Assembly: GCF_900070365.1 (NCBI RefSeq)
Contig: NZ_LN850107.1
Span: 5,208,001-5,272,000 of the forward strand
DNA: 64,000 nucleotides
DNA from: Alloactinosynnema sp. L-07
GTDB taxonomy: Bacteria > Actinomycetota > Actinomycetes > Mycobacteriales > Pseudonocardiaceae
Direction: 5' to 3'
Within the stretch, counting starts at the first letter, position 1, and every line of letters starts with the position of its first letter. The position numbers were made by a program, and so were the translations under genes. The notes under the pieces are model-generated. The model ran no database searches. It was not told where the DNA came from and saw nothing but the letters and a program-made list of their open reading frames with translations. Below are positions 56,088-64,000 of the stretch, piece by piece.

Positions 56088-56486
56088 CTATGAACGCGGG
56101 CGGACGACGGCGACCGGCTTGCCGAGCACGGTCTTCCCGTCGAACTTCGCGACAAGGTCGATCCGCAGCGTCCCGTCGTCGTTGATCGCGCCGATCTTGC
56201 CGCTGACCTCGACGACCGCACCCTTGTCGTCGTCGGGCACCACGATGGGCCGGGTGAAGCGGGCGCTGTAGCTGACGATCTCGCCACCGAGGTCGGTGGC
56301 GACGCGGCCCGCGACGGCCATCGTGAGCATGCCGTGGGCGATCACGTCGGGTAGTCCGACCTCGCGGGCGAACCGCTCGTTCCAGTGAATCGGGTTGAAG
56401 TCGAGCGCGGCCCCCGCGTAGCGGACCAGGTCCGCGCGGGTGATCGTCACCTCGATGGTGGGCAGCTCGTCGCCGACGCTGGTCAT
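56088..56486 (-). CDS. hadB: MaoC-like (R)-specific enoyl/hydroxyacyl dehydratase, HadB-like
   Basis: 132 residues, hot-dog fold. Catalytic Asp and His are in 'DFNPIHWNERFAREVGLPDV' and the next 'IAHGMLTMAVAGR' is typical. HadB is the catalytic subunit of the FAS-II dehydratase in mycobacteria. ATG overlaps the hadA stop by 4 bases (ATGA). Confidence 0.9.
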   Translation of the reverse strand: MTSVGDELPTIEVTITRADLVRYAGAALDFNPIHWNERFAREVGLPDVIAHGMLTMAVAGRVATDLGGEIVSYSARFTRPIVVPDDDKGAVVEVSGKIGAINDDGTLRIDLVAKFDGKTVLGKPVAVVRPRS

Positions 56487-56941
56487 GCCTGCTCCTCCTC
56501 GGCGTCGCGGACCACCAGCTGCGCCTTGGCGGTCACCACGGGCTCGCCGCCCTCGGCGCTGATCTCGGCGCGCAGGGTGATGAAGTCGTTCCCGGCCCGA
56601 CTCATGATGTTGTCGACGTAGGCGTGCACTACAAGCCGGTCACCGGCCACGACCGGGCGGTGGAACTCGAAGCTCTGGTCGCCGTGGACCATGCGCGAGT
56701 AGTCGAGGCCGAGTTCGGGGTCGGAGACGATCGAGTTGATCGCCGCCAGGTTGATGATCGTGGTGAACGTCGGCGGGGCCGTCACGTCCACATACCCGGC
56801 CGCACGGGCCGCCTCGGGGTCGAGGTAGACCGGGTTGGTGTCCCCGATCGCCTCGGCGAACTCCCGGATCTTCGCCCGGCTGACCTCATAGATCTCGGAC
56901 GGCGGGTACGCGCGTCCCACAAACGACTGGTCCAGTGCCAC
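56483..56941 (-). CDS. hadA: MaoC-like dehydratase subunit, HadA-like
   Basis: 152 residues, N-terminal MaoC-type hot-dog fold ('YEVSRAKIREFAEAIGDTNP', 'APPTFTTIINLAA'), which in HadA binds the acyl chain and lacks the catalytic residues. GTG 56941 gives the family start ('ALDQSFVGRAYPPSEIYEV'); an upstream codon at 56962 is less likely. HadC, the third mycobacterial subunit, is absent. Confidence 0.88.
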   Translation of the reverse strand: MALDQSFVGRAYPPSEIYEVSRAKIREFAEAIGDTNPVYLDPEAARAAGYVDVTAPPTFTTIINLAAINSIVSDPELGLDYSRMVHGDQSFEFHRPVVAGDRLVVHAYVDNIMSRAGNDFITLRAEISAEGGEPVVTAKAQLVVRDAEEEQA

Positions 56942-57018
56942 GGCGAACAACCTACCCAACACACAGCGAAGGCCGCCCCAGCACCTGGGACGGCCTCACG
57001 CGCGCACTGACGCAGGCG

Positions 57019-57183
57019 TCAGCGGGTTTCCTTGTGCAGCTGGTGCGTCTTGCAGTTCGGGCAGAACTTCTTCATCTCAAGGCGATCCGGGTCGTTGCGC
57101 CGGTTCTTCTTGGTGATGTAGTTGCGGTGCTTGCAAGTCTCACACGCGAGCGTGATCTTCGGCCGCACGTCAGTAGAAGCCAC
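57019..57183 (-). CDS. rpmG: 50S ribosomal protein L33 (zinc-binding type)
   Basis: 54 residues with CETC and CPNC, the C+ type of bL33. '[19 protein letters not shown]' is diagnostic. GTG 57183 follows GGAAGG 5 bases upstream. Confidence 0.97.
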   Translation of the reverse strand: MASTDVRPKITLACETCKHRNYITKKNRRNDPDRLEMKKFCPNCKTHQLHKETR

Positions 57184-57261
57184 AACAACCTTCCTTACAT
57201 GACCAGAGAACCCGACCACCAAGGACGGGAGTCCGGGGGCTTGCCCCGGTTGGGATCTGCG

Positions 57262-57334
57262 TAGCGATGGCCGGACTTGAACCGGCGACACAGCGATTAT
57301 GAGTCGCTTGCTCTACCGACTGAGCTACACCGCT
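57262..57334 (-). tRNA. tRNA-Met (anticodon CAT, elongator)
   Basis: Cloverleaf on the minus strand: acceptor AGCGGTG/CATCGCT, anticodon loop CTCATAA, T loop TTCAAGT. 73 bases. The acceptor has a normal first pair (A-T), so it is the elongator type rather than the initiator. Confidence 0.95.
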
Positions 57335-57419
57335 TGGGTTACTGCCGTTGGTACTGCTTGACATGGATCAAGCCGCGCGACACCGCAGATATTTCCGGTG
57401 CCTCGCGGCCGATCTGCCG

Positions 57420-57492
57420 AGCCCCTTTACGGAATCGAACCGTAGACCTTCTCCTTACCATGGAGACGCTCTGCCGACTGAGCTAAAGGGGC
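57420..57492 (-). tRNA. tRNA-Thr (anticodon GGT)
   Basis: Cloverleaf on the minus strand: acceptor GCCCCTT/AAGGGGC, anticodon loop ATGGTAA, T loop TTCGATT. 73 bases. First of the tRNA-Thr, tRNA-Met, rpmG cluster. Confidence 0.97.
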
Positions 57493-57556
57493 CTGTCCCT
57501 GGGGACGGGCGTAACTTTACACAGCCTCGCCGCCAGCTCCAAAACGGGGGGTGGGC

Positions 57557-60229
57557 TTAGGAGAGCAAGGTCAGCACGGTCTCGTCACGCAAGCCTTTGG
57601 CCTGCGTGGTTCGCGCTTGCAACCACGCTTCGAGTCTGCTTTCCGACAGCGGCCGGGAGATCAGATAGCCCTGCGCGACGTCGCAGCCCATCGCAGCGAG
57701 TTGGTCGCGGGCGACATCCTCCTCGACGCCCTCGGCGACCACGGTCAGACCCAGCGAGTGACCCAGCTCGACGATCGAGCGCACCACGGCGAGGTCGCCG
57801 AGGTCGGTGCCCATGCCGAGCACGAAGCTCTTGTCGATCTTCACCTCGTCCACCGGCAGCTGGCGCAGGTAGGCCAGCGACGAGTAGCCGGTGCCGAAGT
57901 CGTCCACGGCCAGCACCACGCCCTGCGCGTGCAGCCTGCGCAGCACCGGCAAGGCCCGCTGCGGGTCGGCCATGACGCCGGACTCGGTCAGCTCCAGGGT
58001 GAGCAGCTCCGGCGGCACGCCGTGCTTGGCCAGGGCCGCGGCGACCCGGTCGGGGAACGCGGCGTCGTCGAGGCTGCGCACCGACAGGTTGACCGCCGCG
58101 GAGATCCGCAGCCCGCGGTCCATCCACTTGCGCACCCGGATCAGCGCCTGGTCCATCACGAACCCGGTCAGCGCGTCGACCAGGCCCGCGGCCTCGACGG
58201 CGGGGACGAACTCGTCGGGGTCGAGCTTGCCGAACTCGGGGTGCCGCCAGCGCACCAGCGCCTCGACGCCGAGGACCTGGCGGCTGGGCAGCGCGACCTT
58301 GGGCTGGTAGTGGACCTTGACCTGGCCGGTCTCCAGCGCCTGCCGGAACTGGGTGACCAGCTGGAAGCGGCGCAGGAAGATCTGTCCCATGGTGGGCAGG
58401 TAGGCGCGCACGTGCTCGCCGCTGGTCCGCGCGGCGCGCAGGGCGACGTCGGCCCGCTGCAGCAGCGCGTCGACGTCCAGCTCGACCGAGCGGGACTCGC
58501 CGTCTACCGACTGCGGCATCGAGTAGCCAACAACGGAGTTGGCCTCGACAGTGAGCCGATCGACCGGGTAGGGCGCCGCCAGGATCGCGCGCAGCCGCTC
58601 GGCGGTCGCGTGGGCTTGCGCGTCGTCGGTGTCGACCAGCAGCACGGCGAACGCGCCGCCCTCCAACCGGGCGATGGCGACGTCGGAACCCATCGCGTCG
58701 CGCAGGCGGCGGCCCGCGGCCACGACCATCCGGTCGCTCCAGGCGTAGCCGAGGGCGTCGGAGACGGTGGCGAGGATGTCGAGGTCGATCCGCAGCACGA
58801 CCGACTCGGGGTGCCTACGCAGCGGCTCGCCCGCCGCGCGACGGAAGCCGAGTCGGTTGAGCAGGCCGGTCAGCGGGTCGTGGTAGGCGTCGTGGCGCAG
58901 AGTGGCCAGCAGCCTGCGGTTGTCCATGGCGGTGGCCAGGTGGCTGGCCATGGTGCCGATGAGCCGCACGTCGGGCCTGCCGAAGCCGCGCCAGCGGGAG
59001 AGCTTGTCGTGCGCCTCGACGATGCCGAGCAGGTGCGTGCCGCTGCGCAGTGGGACGACCAGGGCCTCGTCGGCACCGCGGCGCATGAGCGCGTGGCGGA
59101 TCTCCGGGGCGGCGTCGCCCCGGCGGAAGTGCCGGACCTGGCCGCCGGGCAGCCGCAGCAGGGCGTCGGCGCGGGATCCGGTGGCGTCCACGGCGTGCAT
59201 GTCGATAGGGAGGTCCTCGCCGGAGACCACGGTGTGCAGCGGGCGCTGGGCGTCGAACCGCAGCCGCAGCACCACCCTGGCCGCGCCGAGCTGGTCCTTG
59301 ATCCGGTCGGCGATGACCTGCCACTCGTCGTCGCCGACGACCTCAGTGACCTCGGTCGCGTCGCTGACGCCGAGGGACGGCTTGGCCGCGGCCTGGTGGC
59401 CTGCGCGGGCCACGATGAGGCTGACCTCGGACAGCGCCTCCAGGTCGCGCTGCTCGCGCAGCATGCCGGAATAGGCGAGATAGAGGGCGGAGAGCCCGCC
59501 GAAGGCCAGGACGAGCAGCGGCCAGCCGGACTCGGCGTGCACCGCGACCTGATAGCCGATGACTGCCGCCGAGGCGTTGACCATGCCCAGCACCAGCGTG
59601 CGCAGCACCAGGCGCACCGCGGCGCCGACCCGCATCCGGCGGCCGAGGACGCGCACACACACCAGCGCGAGCAGGGTGCTGGACAGCGGGGCGACCAGGG
59701 CCCCGGTGATCACACCCGCCCAGGACGGCCCGAATCCGCCGAGCGCCTGGTTGATGGCGGCGGCGGTGGCGAAGGCGCAGGCGATCTCGAAGATCATCGC
59801 GCCCGCGTTGTAGAGGATCCTGTCGTGCACCCTGCGGACCAGCAGCGTGCCGACGCCCGCAACCAGGTGGGCGGCGAGCACGACCTCGAACGGGGCCACG
59901 AACAGGCCGATGACCAGCGGGATCTCGCAGAAGGAGATCGACCACGACACGCCGCCGCGCACATCGACGTTGATCGCGAGCTGCTCGGCGACCAGGAAGC
60001 CCATGGCGAGCAGCAGACCGATCCAGATCAGCTGCGGGCGCGGGTTGGACGGCAGCCACCACGACACCAGGCCTGCCGAGACCACCGCGGAGACGAGCAC
60101 CAGGAGCGAGAAGACGAGGAACCGCCGATTGGGCGCCGGGTCCTCGACAAGCCAGGAGGGATTCTCGGGGCTCTCTGGGGTCGCCCCGGGCGACGACGCC
60201 AACTCGGGCGCGTCTGGGTGGTCCGGCAT
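57557..60229 (-). CDS. Membrane GGDEF/EAL protein with degenerate GGDEF and intact EAL
   Basis: 890 residues. Residues ~35-265 are a membrane region with several hydrophobic segments, then a GAF-like domain (~275-430), GGDEF (~435-610) and EAL (~625-880). The GGDEF signature reads EGGAF (523-527), so the catalytic Asp/Glu are missing. The EAL site is intact: EAL (656-658), 'DDFGTGYSSLAYL', 'VDEVKIDKSFV' and 'AEGVEE'. It is therefore probably a c-di-GMP phosphodiesterase. ATG 60229 has GAGGAGG upstream; a reading to 60283 is less likely. Confidence 0.92.
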   Translation of the reverse strand: MPDHPDAPELASSPGATPESPENPSWLVEDPAPNRRFLVFSLLVLVSAVVSAGLVSWWLPSNPRPQLIWIGLLLAMGFLVAEQLAINVDVRGGVSWSISFCEIPLVIGLFVAPFEVVLAAHLVAGVGTLLVRRVHDRILYNAGAMIFEIACAFATAAAINQALGGFGPSWAGVITGALVAPLSSTLLALVCVRVLGRRMRVGAAVRLVLRTLVLGMVNASAAVIGYQVAVHAESGWPLLVLAFGGLSALYLAYSGMLREQRDLEALSEVSLIVARAGHQAAAKPSLGVSDATEVTEVVGDDEWQVIADRIKDQLGAARVVLRLRFDAQRPLHTVVSGEDLPIDMHAVDATGSRADALLRLPGGQVRHFRRGDAAPEIRHALMRRGADEALVVPLRSGTHLLGIVEAHDKLSRWRGFGRPDVRLIGTMASHLATAMDNRRLLATLRHDAYHDPLTGLLNRLGFRRAAGEPLRRHPESVVLRIDLDILATVSDALGYAWSDRMVVAAGRRLRDAMGSDVAIARLEGGAFAVLLVDTDDAQAHATAERLRAILAAPYPVDRLTVEANSVVGYSMPQSVDGESRSVELDVDALLQRADVALRAARTSGEHVRAYLPTMGQIFLRRFQLVTQFRQALETGQVKVHYQPKVALPSRQVLGVEALVRWRHPEFGKLDPDEFVPAVEAAGLVDALTGFVMDQALIRVRKWMDRGLRISAAVNLSVRSLDDAAFPDRVAAALAKHGVPPELLTLELTESGVMADPQRALPVLRRLHAQGVVLAVDDFGTGYSSLAYLRQLPVDEVKIDKSFVLGMGTDLGDLAVVRSIVELGHSLGLTVVAEGVEEDVARDQLAAMGCDVAQGYLISRPLSESRLEAWLQARTTQAKGLRDETVLTLLS

Positions 60230-60495
60230 GCAACCTCCTCGCCACGGCCGCGCACGCGGGCCAGATTGGTGTCTCCCGCACATGGCGAGTCCCCCGACGG
60301 CCCGCTGACTGTACCCCGATCAGGCGAAAGGGTCACGTGTGCTAGTTACCCGCAGCCATCGTGAGATATGGGGTGACAAGCTGGTTAACAGTTCACCGTA
60401 AGACGTCTGACATGCGCCCATGCGCCGGAACATGATCACTGTTCGCGATCAAGAACGGCACCGACATCACTCTGTTGGATGAACCATCAACCCAC

Positions 60496-61431
60496 ATGGC
60501 GGTGCGCTTGGATGGCGGGGTGGACTCGCCAGCCATCGCCGCCGCGCACGCCGCCCGCCTCGCCGCCGCCGACCCGCTGCTGCCCGCGCCGCCGCCGCTG
60601 GCCGGGGTCGGCGTCCGGTTGACGGCCGACGCCGGCGAGGCGGCCGCGTGGTTCCAGGAGTCCGCGCCGGGGATGGCGTCGCGCACCTGGGAGCCCGACC
60701 GCAGGCACAACCTGGAGGTCCGGCTGGCGGGCGACGACCGCGCCGCCACCCTGGGCGAGCTGCTCGACCGGTGGGCGGAACGGATCACCGCCGCGGTCAC
60801 CCCCGGCGACCTCGACGCCGCCGCGGTGGTCGAGCTGCCGAGCCGCGACACTGAGGCGGTGTCGGCGCTGATCCACCGGGGATTCGTGCCGTGCAGCGTC
60901 GTCGCCGTGCGCAAAGCGGGCCGGGCAGGCCTCGCGGGCGACCCGGACCTGCGAATCCGGCCCGCCGAGCCGGGCGACCTCGACATCGCGACCGAGCTGA
61001 ACATGACGGTGGTGCGCTATGACGCGCCGTTCGGAAAGGTGACCCCGCGCGAGGACACCGAGGAAGCGCTGCGCAACCAGCTCGCCTTCCTGTTGGGCCA
61101 GCCCGCGCCGTCGGTCTGGCTGGCCGAGCGCGCGGGCCGGGTGGTCGGCGTCGTGCACTTCCAGCTCCCGCCGACCGCGGACTGGGCAAAGCGGTACGTC
61201 GCGGCCCCGTCGACGGCCTATCTGGCCTGCCTCGGGGTGGCCGAGGACGACCGCGGCGGCGGTGTCGGGGCGGCGCTGGCGGCCCATGCGCACTCGATGA
61301 TCGACGCGGCGGGCCTGCCGGTGACGCTGCTGCACCACGCCTTGCCCAACCCGAGGTCGACGCCGTTCTGGTACTCGCTCGGCTACCGTCCACTGTGGAC
61401 GATGTGGCTACGCCGACCGGTCGTCAGATAG
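60496..61431 (+). CDS. GNAT-family N-acetyltransferase with extra N-terminal domain
   Basis: 311 residues from ATG 60496 (or 318 from TTG 60475; neither has a ribosome site). The N-terminal ~150 residues look like a degenerate GNAT-type repeat ('FVPCSVVAVRKAG'), and the C-terminal half has the acetyl-CoA motif 'LGVAEDDRGGGVGAALAAHA'. The C-terminus reads 'GYRPLWTMWLRRP'. The end overlaps by 24 bases with the convergent winged-helix gene. Substrate unknown. Confidence 0.82.
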   Translation: MAVRLDGGVDSPAIAAAHAARLAAADPLLPAPPPLAGVGVRLTADAGEAAAWFQESAPGMASRTWEPDRRHNLEVRLAGDDRAATLGELLDRWAERITAAVTPGDLDAAAVVELPSRDTEAVSALIHRGFVPCSVVAVRKAGRAGLAGDPDLRIRPAEPGDLDIATELNMTVVRYDAPFGKVTPREDTEEALRNQLAFLLGQPAPSVWLAERAGRVVGVVHFQLPPTADWAKRYVAAPSTAYLACLGVAEDDRGGGVGAALAAHAHSMIDAAGLPVTLLHHALPNPRSTPFWYSLGYRPLWTMWLRRPVVR

Positions 61432-62391
61432 GAAGCGGGCGATGTCGGCGATCTCCTGGTCGATCGCGCCCTCGATGCCCTTGGGAAGGGTGCCGAAGGG
61501 CTCGATCTCGATCCGGCCCCGCGCGCGCCGCCACGTCGCCACCGCGCGGCCGTCCACCAGGACCGCGGGCATGACGAACCCGCCACCCGCCTGGATGCGT
61601 TTGGCGTATGCGGCGGGAACGGCGAGGGTCCGGTCGCGGTAGCCGAGCAGGTAGGCGTCGAAGTGCCCGACCAGGCGGACGACCCGACCTGGGTCCTGGT
61701 GGTTCGGCTCGGCGCCGGTGAACGCCGCGCGTGCCTTGCCCAGCGGGAGGCCCGACCAGGCGGCGAAGTCCTCGGCCGTGGCCGGGGCGTGGCCGACGAC
61801 GTAGCGCTCGGCCAGCCGCGCAAGCGCTTTCGCCTCGTCGAGGGTCGGCGACTCCTCCAACCGGACATAGGTGGGCTCGTCGTCGGACCGATCCGGGCCG
61901 CGGCGGATGACGCCGGTCAGCGCGGCGTACCCGATGAGGTGTGCGGGTGCCTGGGTCTTCGGATCGATCTCGATGCCTTCGGCGGCCAGCGCATCGACCA
62001 ACTCGGCACGTGACTTCGGCGTCTTCGCGGCTTCGGCGATCACGTCGGCGCCGCGCGCGCAGATGTCGTCGGTCAAGCCCAACTGGGCGCGGCGGCCGCG
62101 CAGACCGTGGGCGAAGCGGGGGCCGAGCAGGGCCACGACCCAGCCCGCGTCCTCGGCGGCGAGCATGTGCAGGGTGCCGCGCATCGCCCAGGTGCGGACC
62201 ACGGTCCCGTCGGCGACCGCGGCGTCGACGTCGGCCCGGGTGAGCCCGTCGGTCCTGGCCCGCACGGCGAGCCGGTTTGCCCGCACGTCCTGCGCCTGCA
62301 GGCCGACCACCCGGCGCACCGAGTCGGCCACCGACACCGGTCGAGCACCGGCTAAACCCTGCGACACAGTGCGCGCCACCAGCGAATCCAT
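61408..62391 (-). CDS. Winged-helix DNA-binding-domain protein (AlkX/YcaQ-like)
   Basis: 327 residues. 'QGLAGARPVSVADSVRRVVG', 'RTWAMRGTLHMLAAEDAGWV' and 'RVVRLVGHFDAYLLGYRDR' fit the winged-helix 'HTH_42/DUF1006' family, to which the E. coli crosslink glycosylase YcaQ belongs. The catalytic QXQ-type motif of YcaQ was not found with certainty, so a DNA-repair role is only possible. ATG 62391 or TTG 62397. Confidence 0.8.
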   Translation of the reverse strand: MDSLVARTVSQGLAGARPVSVADSVRRVVGLQAQDVRANRLAVRARTDGLTRADVDAAVADGTVVRTWAMRGTLHMLAAEDAGWVVALLGPRFAHGLRGRRAQLGLTDDICARGADVIAEAAKTPKSRAELVDALAAEGIEIDPKTQAPAHLIGYAALTGVIRRGPDRSDDEPTYVRLEESPTLDEAKALARLAERYVVGHAPATAEDFAAWSGLPLGKARAAFTGAEPNHQDPGRVVRLVGHFDAYLLGYRDRTLAVPAAYAKRIQAGGGFVMPAVLVDGRAVATWRRARGRIEIEPFGTLPKGIEGAIDQEIADIARFLSDDRSA

Positions 62392-62516
62392 GCTCAAACG
62401 GTAGCGCCGCGCCGATTCATCAGGAAAAGTTCGGCGACCGTGGCAACCTTTTCCGCCCGCCTGGCGGTCTAGGGGGTGTTCGGGATTGAAATCGGTTAGC
62501 GACTGGGGGTGACGGC

Positions 62517-63038
62517 ATGCAGGACGAACTCGACTTCGACGGGTTCGTCCGGGAGCGGTACGACCAGCTCTTGCGCTATGCCGTGATGCTCACCGGGCGA
62601 CGGTGGGACGCCGAGGAGATCCTGCAGGAGGCGCTGGTGCGCTGCCTGCGCCGGTGGCGCAAGGTGCCCGCGGACAACGCGGTCGCCTACGCGCGTAAAG
62701 CGATCTACAACGAGTTTTTGCGGTCGGCCAAGCGCAAGACCGTGGTCACGCTCGACGAGATCGCCGAACAGCTGGACCTCGAGGACTTCTCCGGTGCCGT
62801 GGTGGCCCGCGAACACGTCCTCGCGGTTCTTCAGACACTGCCGCCGCGACAGCGCGCCGCTGTCGTCGCGCGATTCGTGCTCGACCTGACCGAGGCCCAG
62901 GCCGCGGTCGAACTGGGGTGTTCGGTCGGCACCATCAAGTCGCTGACCAGCCGAGGTCTGGCCAAGGTCAGGCAGACGTGGAAGGCGGGGGAATTGGCCG
63001 CGGACGCGGTCGCCTCGCCGGGAAGGAGGGGGGCATGA
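62517..63038 (+). CDS. SigE-family ECF sigma factor
   Basis: 173 residues. Region 2: 'LDFDGFVRERYDQLLRYAVM', 'WDAEEILQEALVRCLRRW'; region 4: 'LPPRQRAAVVARFVLDLTEA', 'LGCSVGTIKSLTSRGLAKVR'. This is the actinobacterial 'SigE family' type. GGGGGT lies upstream of ATG 62517. Its stop overlaps the next start (ATGA). Confidence 0.92.
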   Translation: MQDELDFDGFVRERYDQLLRYAVMLTGRRWDAEEILQEALVRCLRRWRKVPADNAVAYARKAIYNEFLRSAKRKTVVTLDEIAEQLDLEDFSGAVVAREHVLAVLQTLPPRQRAAVVARFVLDLTEAQAAVELGCSVGTIKSLTSRGLAKVRQTWKAGELAADAVASPGRRGA

Positions 63039-64000
63039 TCGCGGACGAGCAGAACCGCACCGTGACCCGGCTCCGCCACGAACTGGGGGCCGTGGGTGTG
63101 CGGGCGCACACCGACCAGGTCGACAGGATGCTGCGGCGGGTGCACACCCGCAGGCGCGAACAGCGCCAGCACCGGATTCAGATGGTGGCGGCGCTGGCCG
63201 TGGTCCTGATCGCGGTCGCCGGGGCGTTCGTGGTGAGCTGGCGACAGGCCGAGCCCGACCAGATCGTCGCCGCCGACCTGGTGGTCAACTGGCCACTGCG
63301 CGGCGACCTGGCGACGGACACGGATCTGCTCCAGCGGGCCGAGCAGGCGTGGCGCGGGGGACCGACGCCGCCGACCGGCCCGGTGCACCCTGTGTACGCG
63401 GGCAAGCGGGTCTCCCGGACGGCGAGCCTCGTGGTCGTGGCCTTGGTGTCCCCGGTCGACCGGGTGCACAGCCGGGTCGCGTTCGTGACCAGCAAGATCA
63501 GCACAGACCAGAACGTGGACAGCGCTCGGCTCTCGGTCCGCGCGACGACACTGATCGGCCGAGGCCAGCGCGCGATCGGATTCCTTAACGCCACGGTCAA
63601 CTCGGACGACGACGAGTTGCGCGGGGGCGGCGGTCTGGGCTTCATCCTGGCCGAGCCAGGGGTCACCGAGGTCAAGTACCGGTCCTCTGCCGAGGACGAC
63701 GCCATGGCCGAGACCCCGCCACTGGCCCCGGACGGCGTCGCGTGGTTCGAGGCCCACAGCGGGATCGCGGCGTGGAACACCGTCATCGAGGTCCCCGGCA
63801 CGCCGATGACGACGGTGAACTTCGCCGCCGGGGTCTATGAGGCGAACATCATCCCGGTCTCACTGTCGACGGTGGGGAACACGGTCAAGGTCGGCGGCGA
63901 CGTTCAGGATGGGGATCTGATCGTGACCGTCAACGGCCTGGTCGGCGTGATCACGGGCACGGACGGGACCGTGGACACCCGCTTGAGCGAGTTCTATCGG
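63035..64000 (+). CDS. Membrane protein coupled to the sigma factor, putative anti-sigma partner (runs off the right edge)
   Basis: 322 codons without a stop from ATG 63035 to the window end. GGAAGGAGG precedes the start. A basic N-terminus ('MLRRVHTRRREQRQHRIQ'), one membrane segment ('MVAALAVVLIAVAGAFVVSW'), then a large extracytoplasmic domain. The end ('VGGDVQDGDLIVTVNGLVGV') resembles a small beta-barrel. No zinc anti-sigma motif (HxxxCxxC). It overlaps the sigma factor stop, so a role as its membrane regulator is likely. Confidence 0.75.
   Translation, partial: MIADEQNRTVTRLRHELGAVGVRAHTDQVDRMLRRVHTRRREQRQHRIQMVAALAVVLIAVAGAFVVSWRQAEPDQIVAADLVVNWPLRGDLATDTDLLQRAEQAWRGGPTPPTGPVHPVYAGKRVSRTASLVVVALVSPVDRVHSRVAFVTSKISTDQNVDSARLSVRATTLIGRGQRAIGFLNATVNSDDDELRGGGGLGFILAEPGVTEVKYRSSAEDDAMAETPPLAPDGVAWFEAHSGIAAWNTVIEVPGTPMTTVNFAAGVYEANIIPVSLSTVGNTVKVGGDVQDGDLIVTVNGLVGVITGTDGTVDTRLSEFYR

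Noticed and set aside
57491..57510. 9-bp hairpin at the 5' end of tRNA-Thr
   Set aside because: It may end the GGDEF/EAL transcript, but it overlaps the first bases of the tRNA, so it could equally be chance.
57551..60364. A 937-codon plus-strand frame opposite the GGDEF/EAL gene
   Set aside because: Composition is His/Gln/Arg/Val-rich low complexity, typical of a shadow frame.

Overview
The window is high-GC DNA from an actinomycete, most likely a member of the Pseudonocardiales (Actinosynnema/Saccharothrix/Actinokineospora-like). The evidence is the G/C-rich third codon positions, the frequent GTG and TTG starts, the ATGA/GTGA/TGATG gene overlaps, the SigJ- and SigE-type ECF sigma factors, ESX-type proteins and a complete Mce operon. 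The family assignment is an inference from gene content, not from a search.

Layout. 1-8.2 kb is accessory: two acetyltransferases, an ECF sigma factor with a SnoaL-like tail, two secreted alpha/beta hydrolases (one a polyhydroxybutyrate depolymerase), an isochorismatase-like hydrolase coupled to a GlxA-type regulator, and an HTH-regulator/HD-phosphohydrolase pair divergent from a cysteine-rich protein of unknown function. 8.2-8.6 kb holds a near-palindromic element and direct repeats. 8.6-23.1 kb, all on the minus strand, is the classic str-S10-spc block, read from rpsL to rplO: rpsL, rpsG, fusA, tuf, then rpsJ through rplO. Ribosomal protein L4 carries an extra C-terminal module. 23.6-29.3 kb is a second accessory island: a VapBC-like toxin-antitoxin pair, a tubby-like protein, three ESX-type genes, a DUF2277 protein, a TetR-SDR-tautomerase operon with two matching operators, and a helical-repeat protein.

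29.4-36.9 kb is rpoC and rpoB (minus strand). 37.3-48.7 kb is a complete Mce lipid-importer operon: ATPase, two permeases, six MCE subunits MceA-F and two Mce-associated proteins. It sits between rpoB and rplJL. 49.5-54.5 kb carries rplL, rplJ, rplA, rplK, nusG, secE and tRNA-Trp, with a membrane-protein gene on the opposite strand between rplA and rplJ. 54.6-57.5 kb has an aminotransferase, a small conserved protein, a HadA/HadB-like dehydratase pair, rpmG, tRNA-Met and tRNA-Thr. The end of the window has a large membrane GGDEF/EAL protein, an acetyltransferase, a winged-helix protein, and a SigE-family sigma factor coupled to a membrane protein that runs off the edge.

How the parts fit. Most of the window is the core translation and transcription neighbourhood of an actinobacterial chromosome. 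Its order (tRNA-Thr, tRNA-Met, rpmG, hadAB, tRNA-Trp, secE, nusG, rplKA, rplJL, Mce ATPase, rpoBC, rpsLG, fusA, tuf, rpsJ...) closely follows the mycobacterial order. The differences are informative: a full Mce operon at the place where mycobacteria keep only the ATPase gene, no hadC, and accessory islands inserted between core operons. No CRISPR array, insertion sequence, prophage or rRNA gene was seen.
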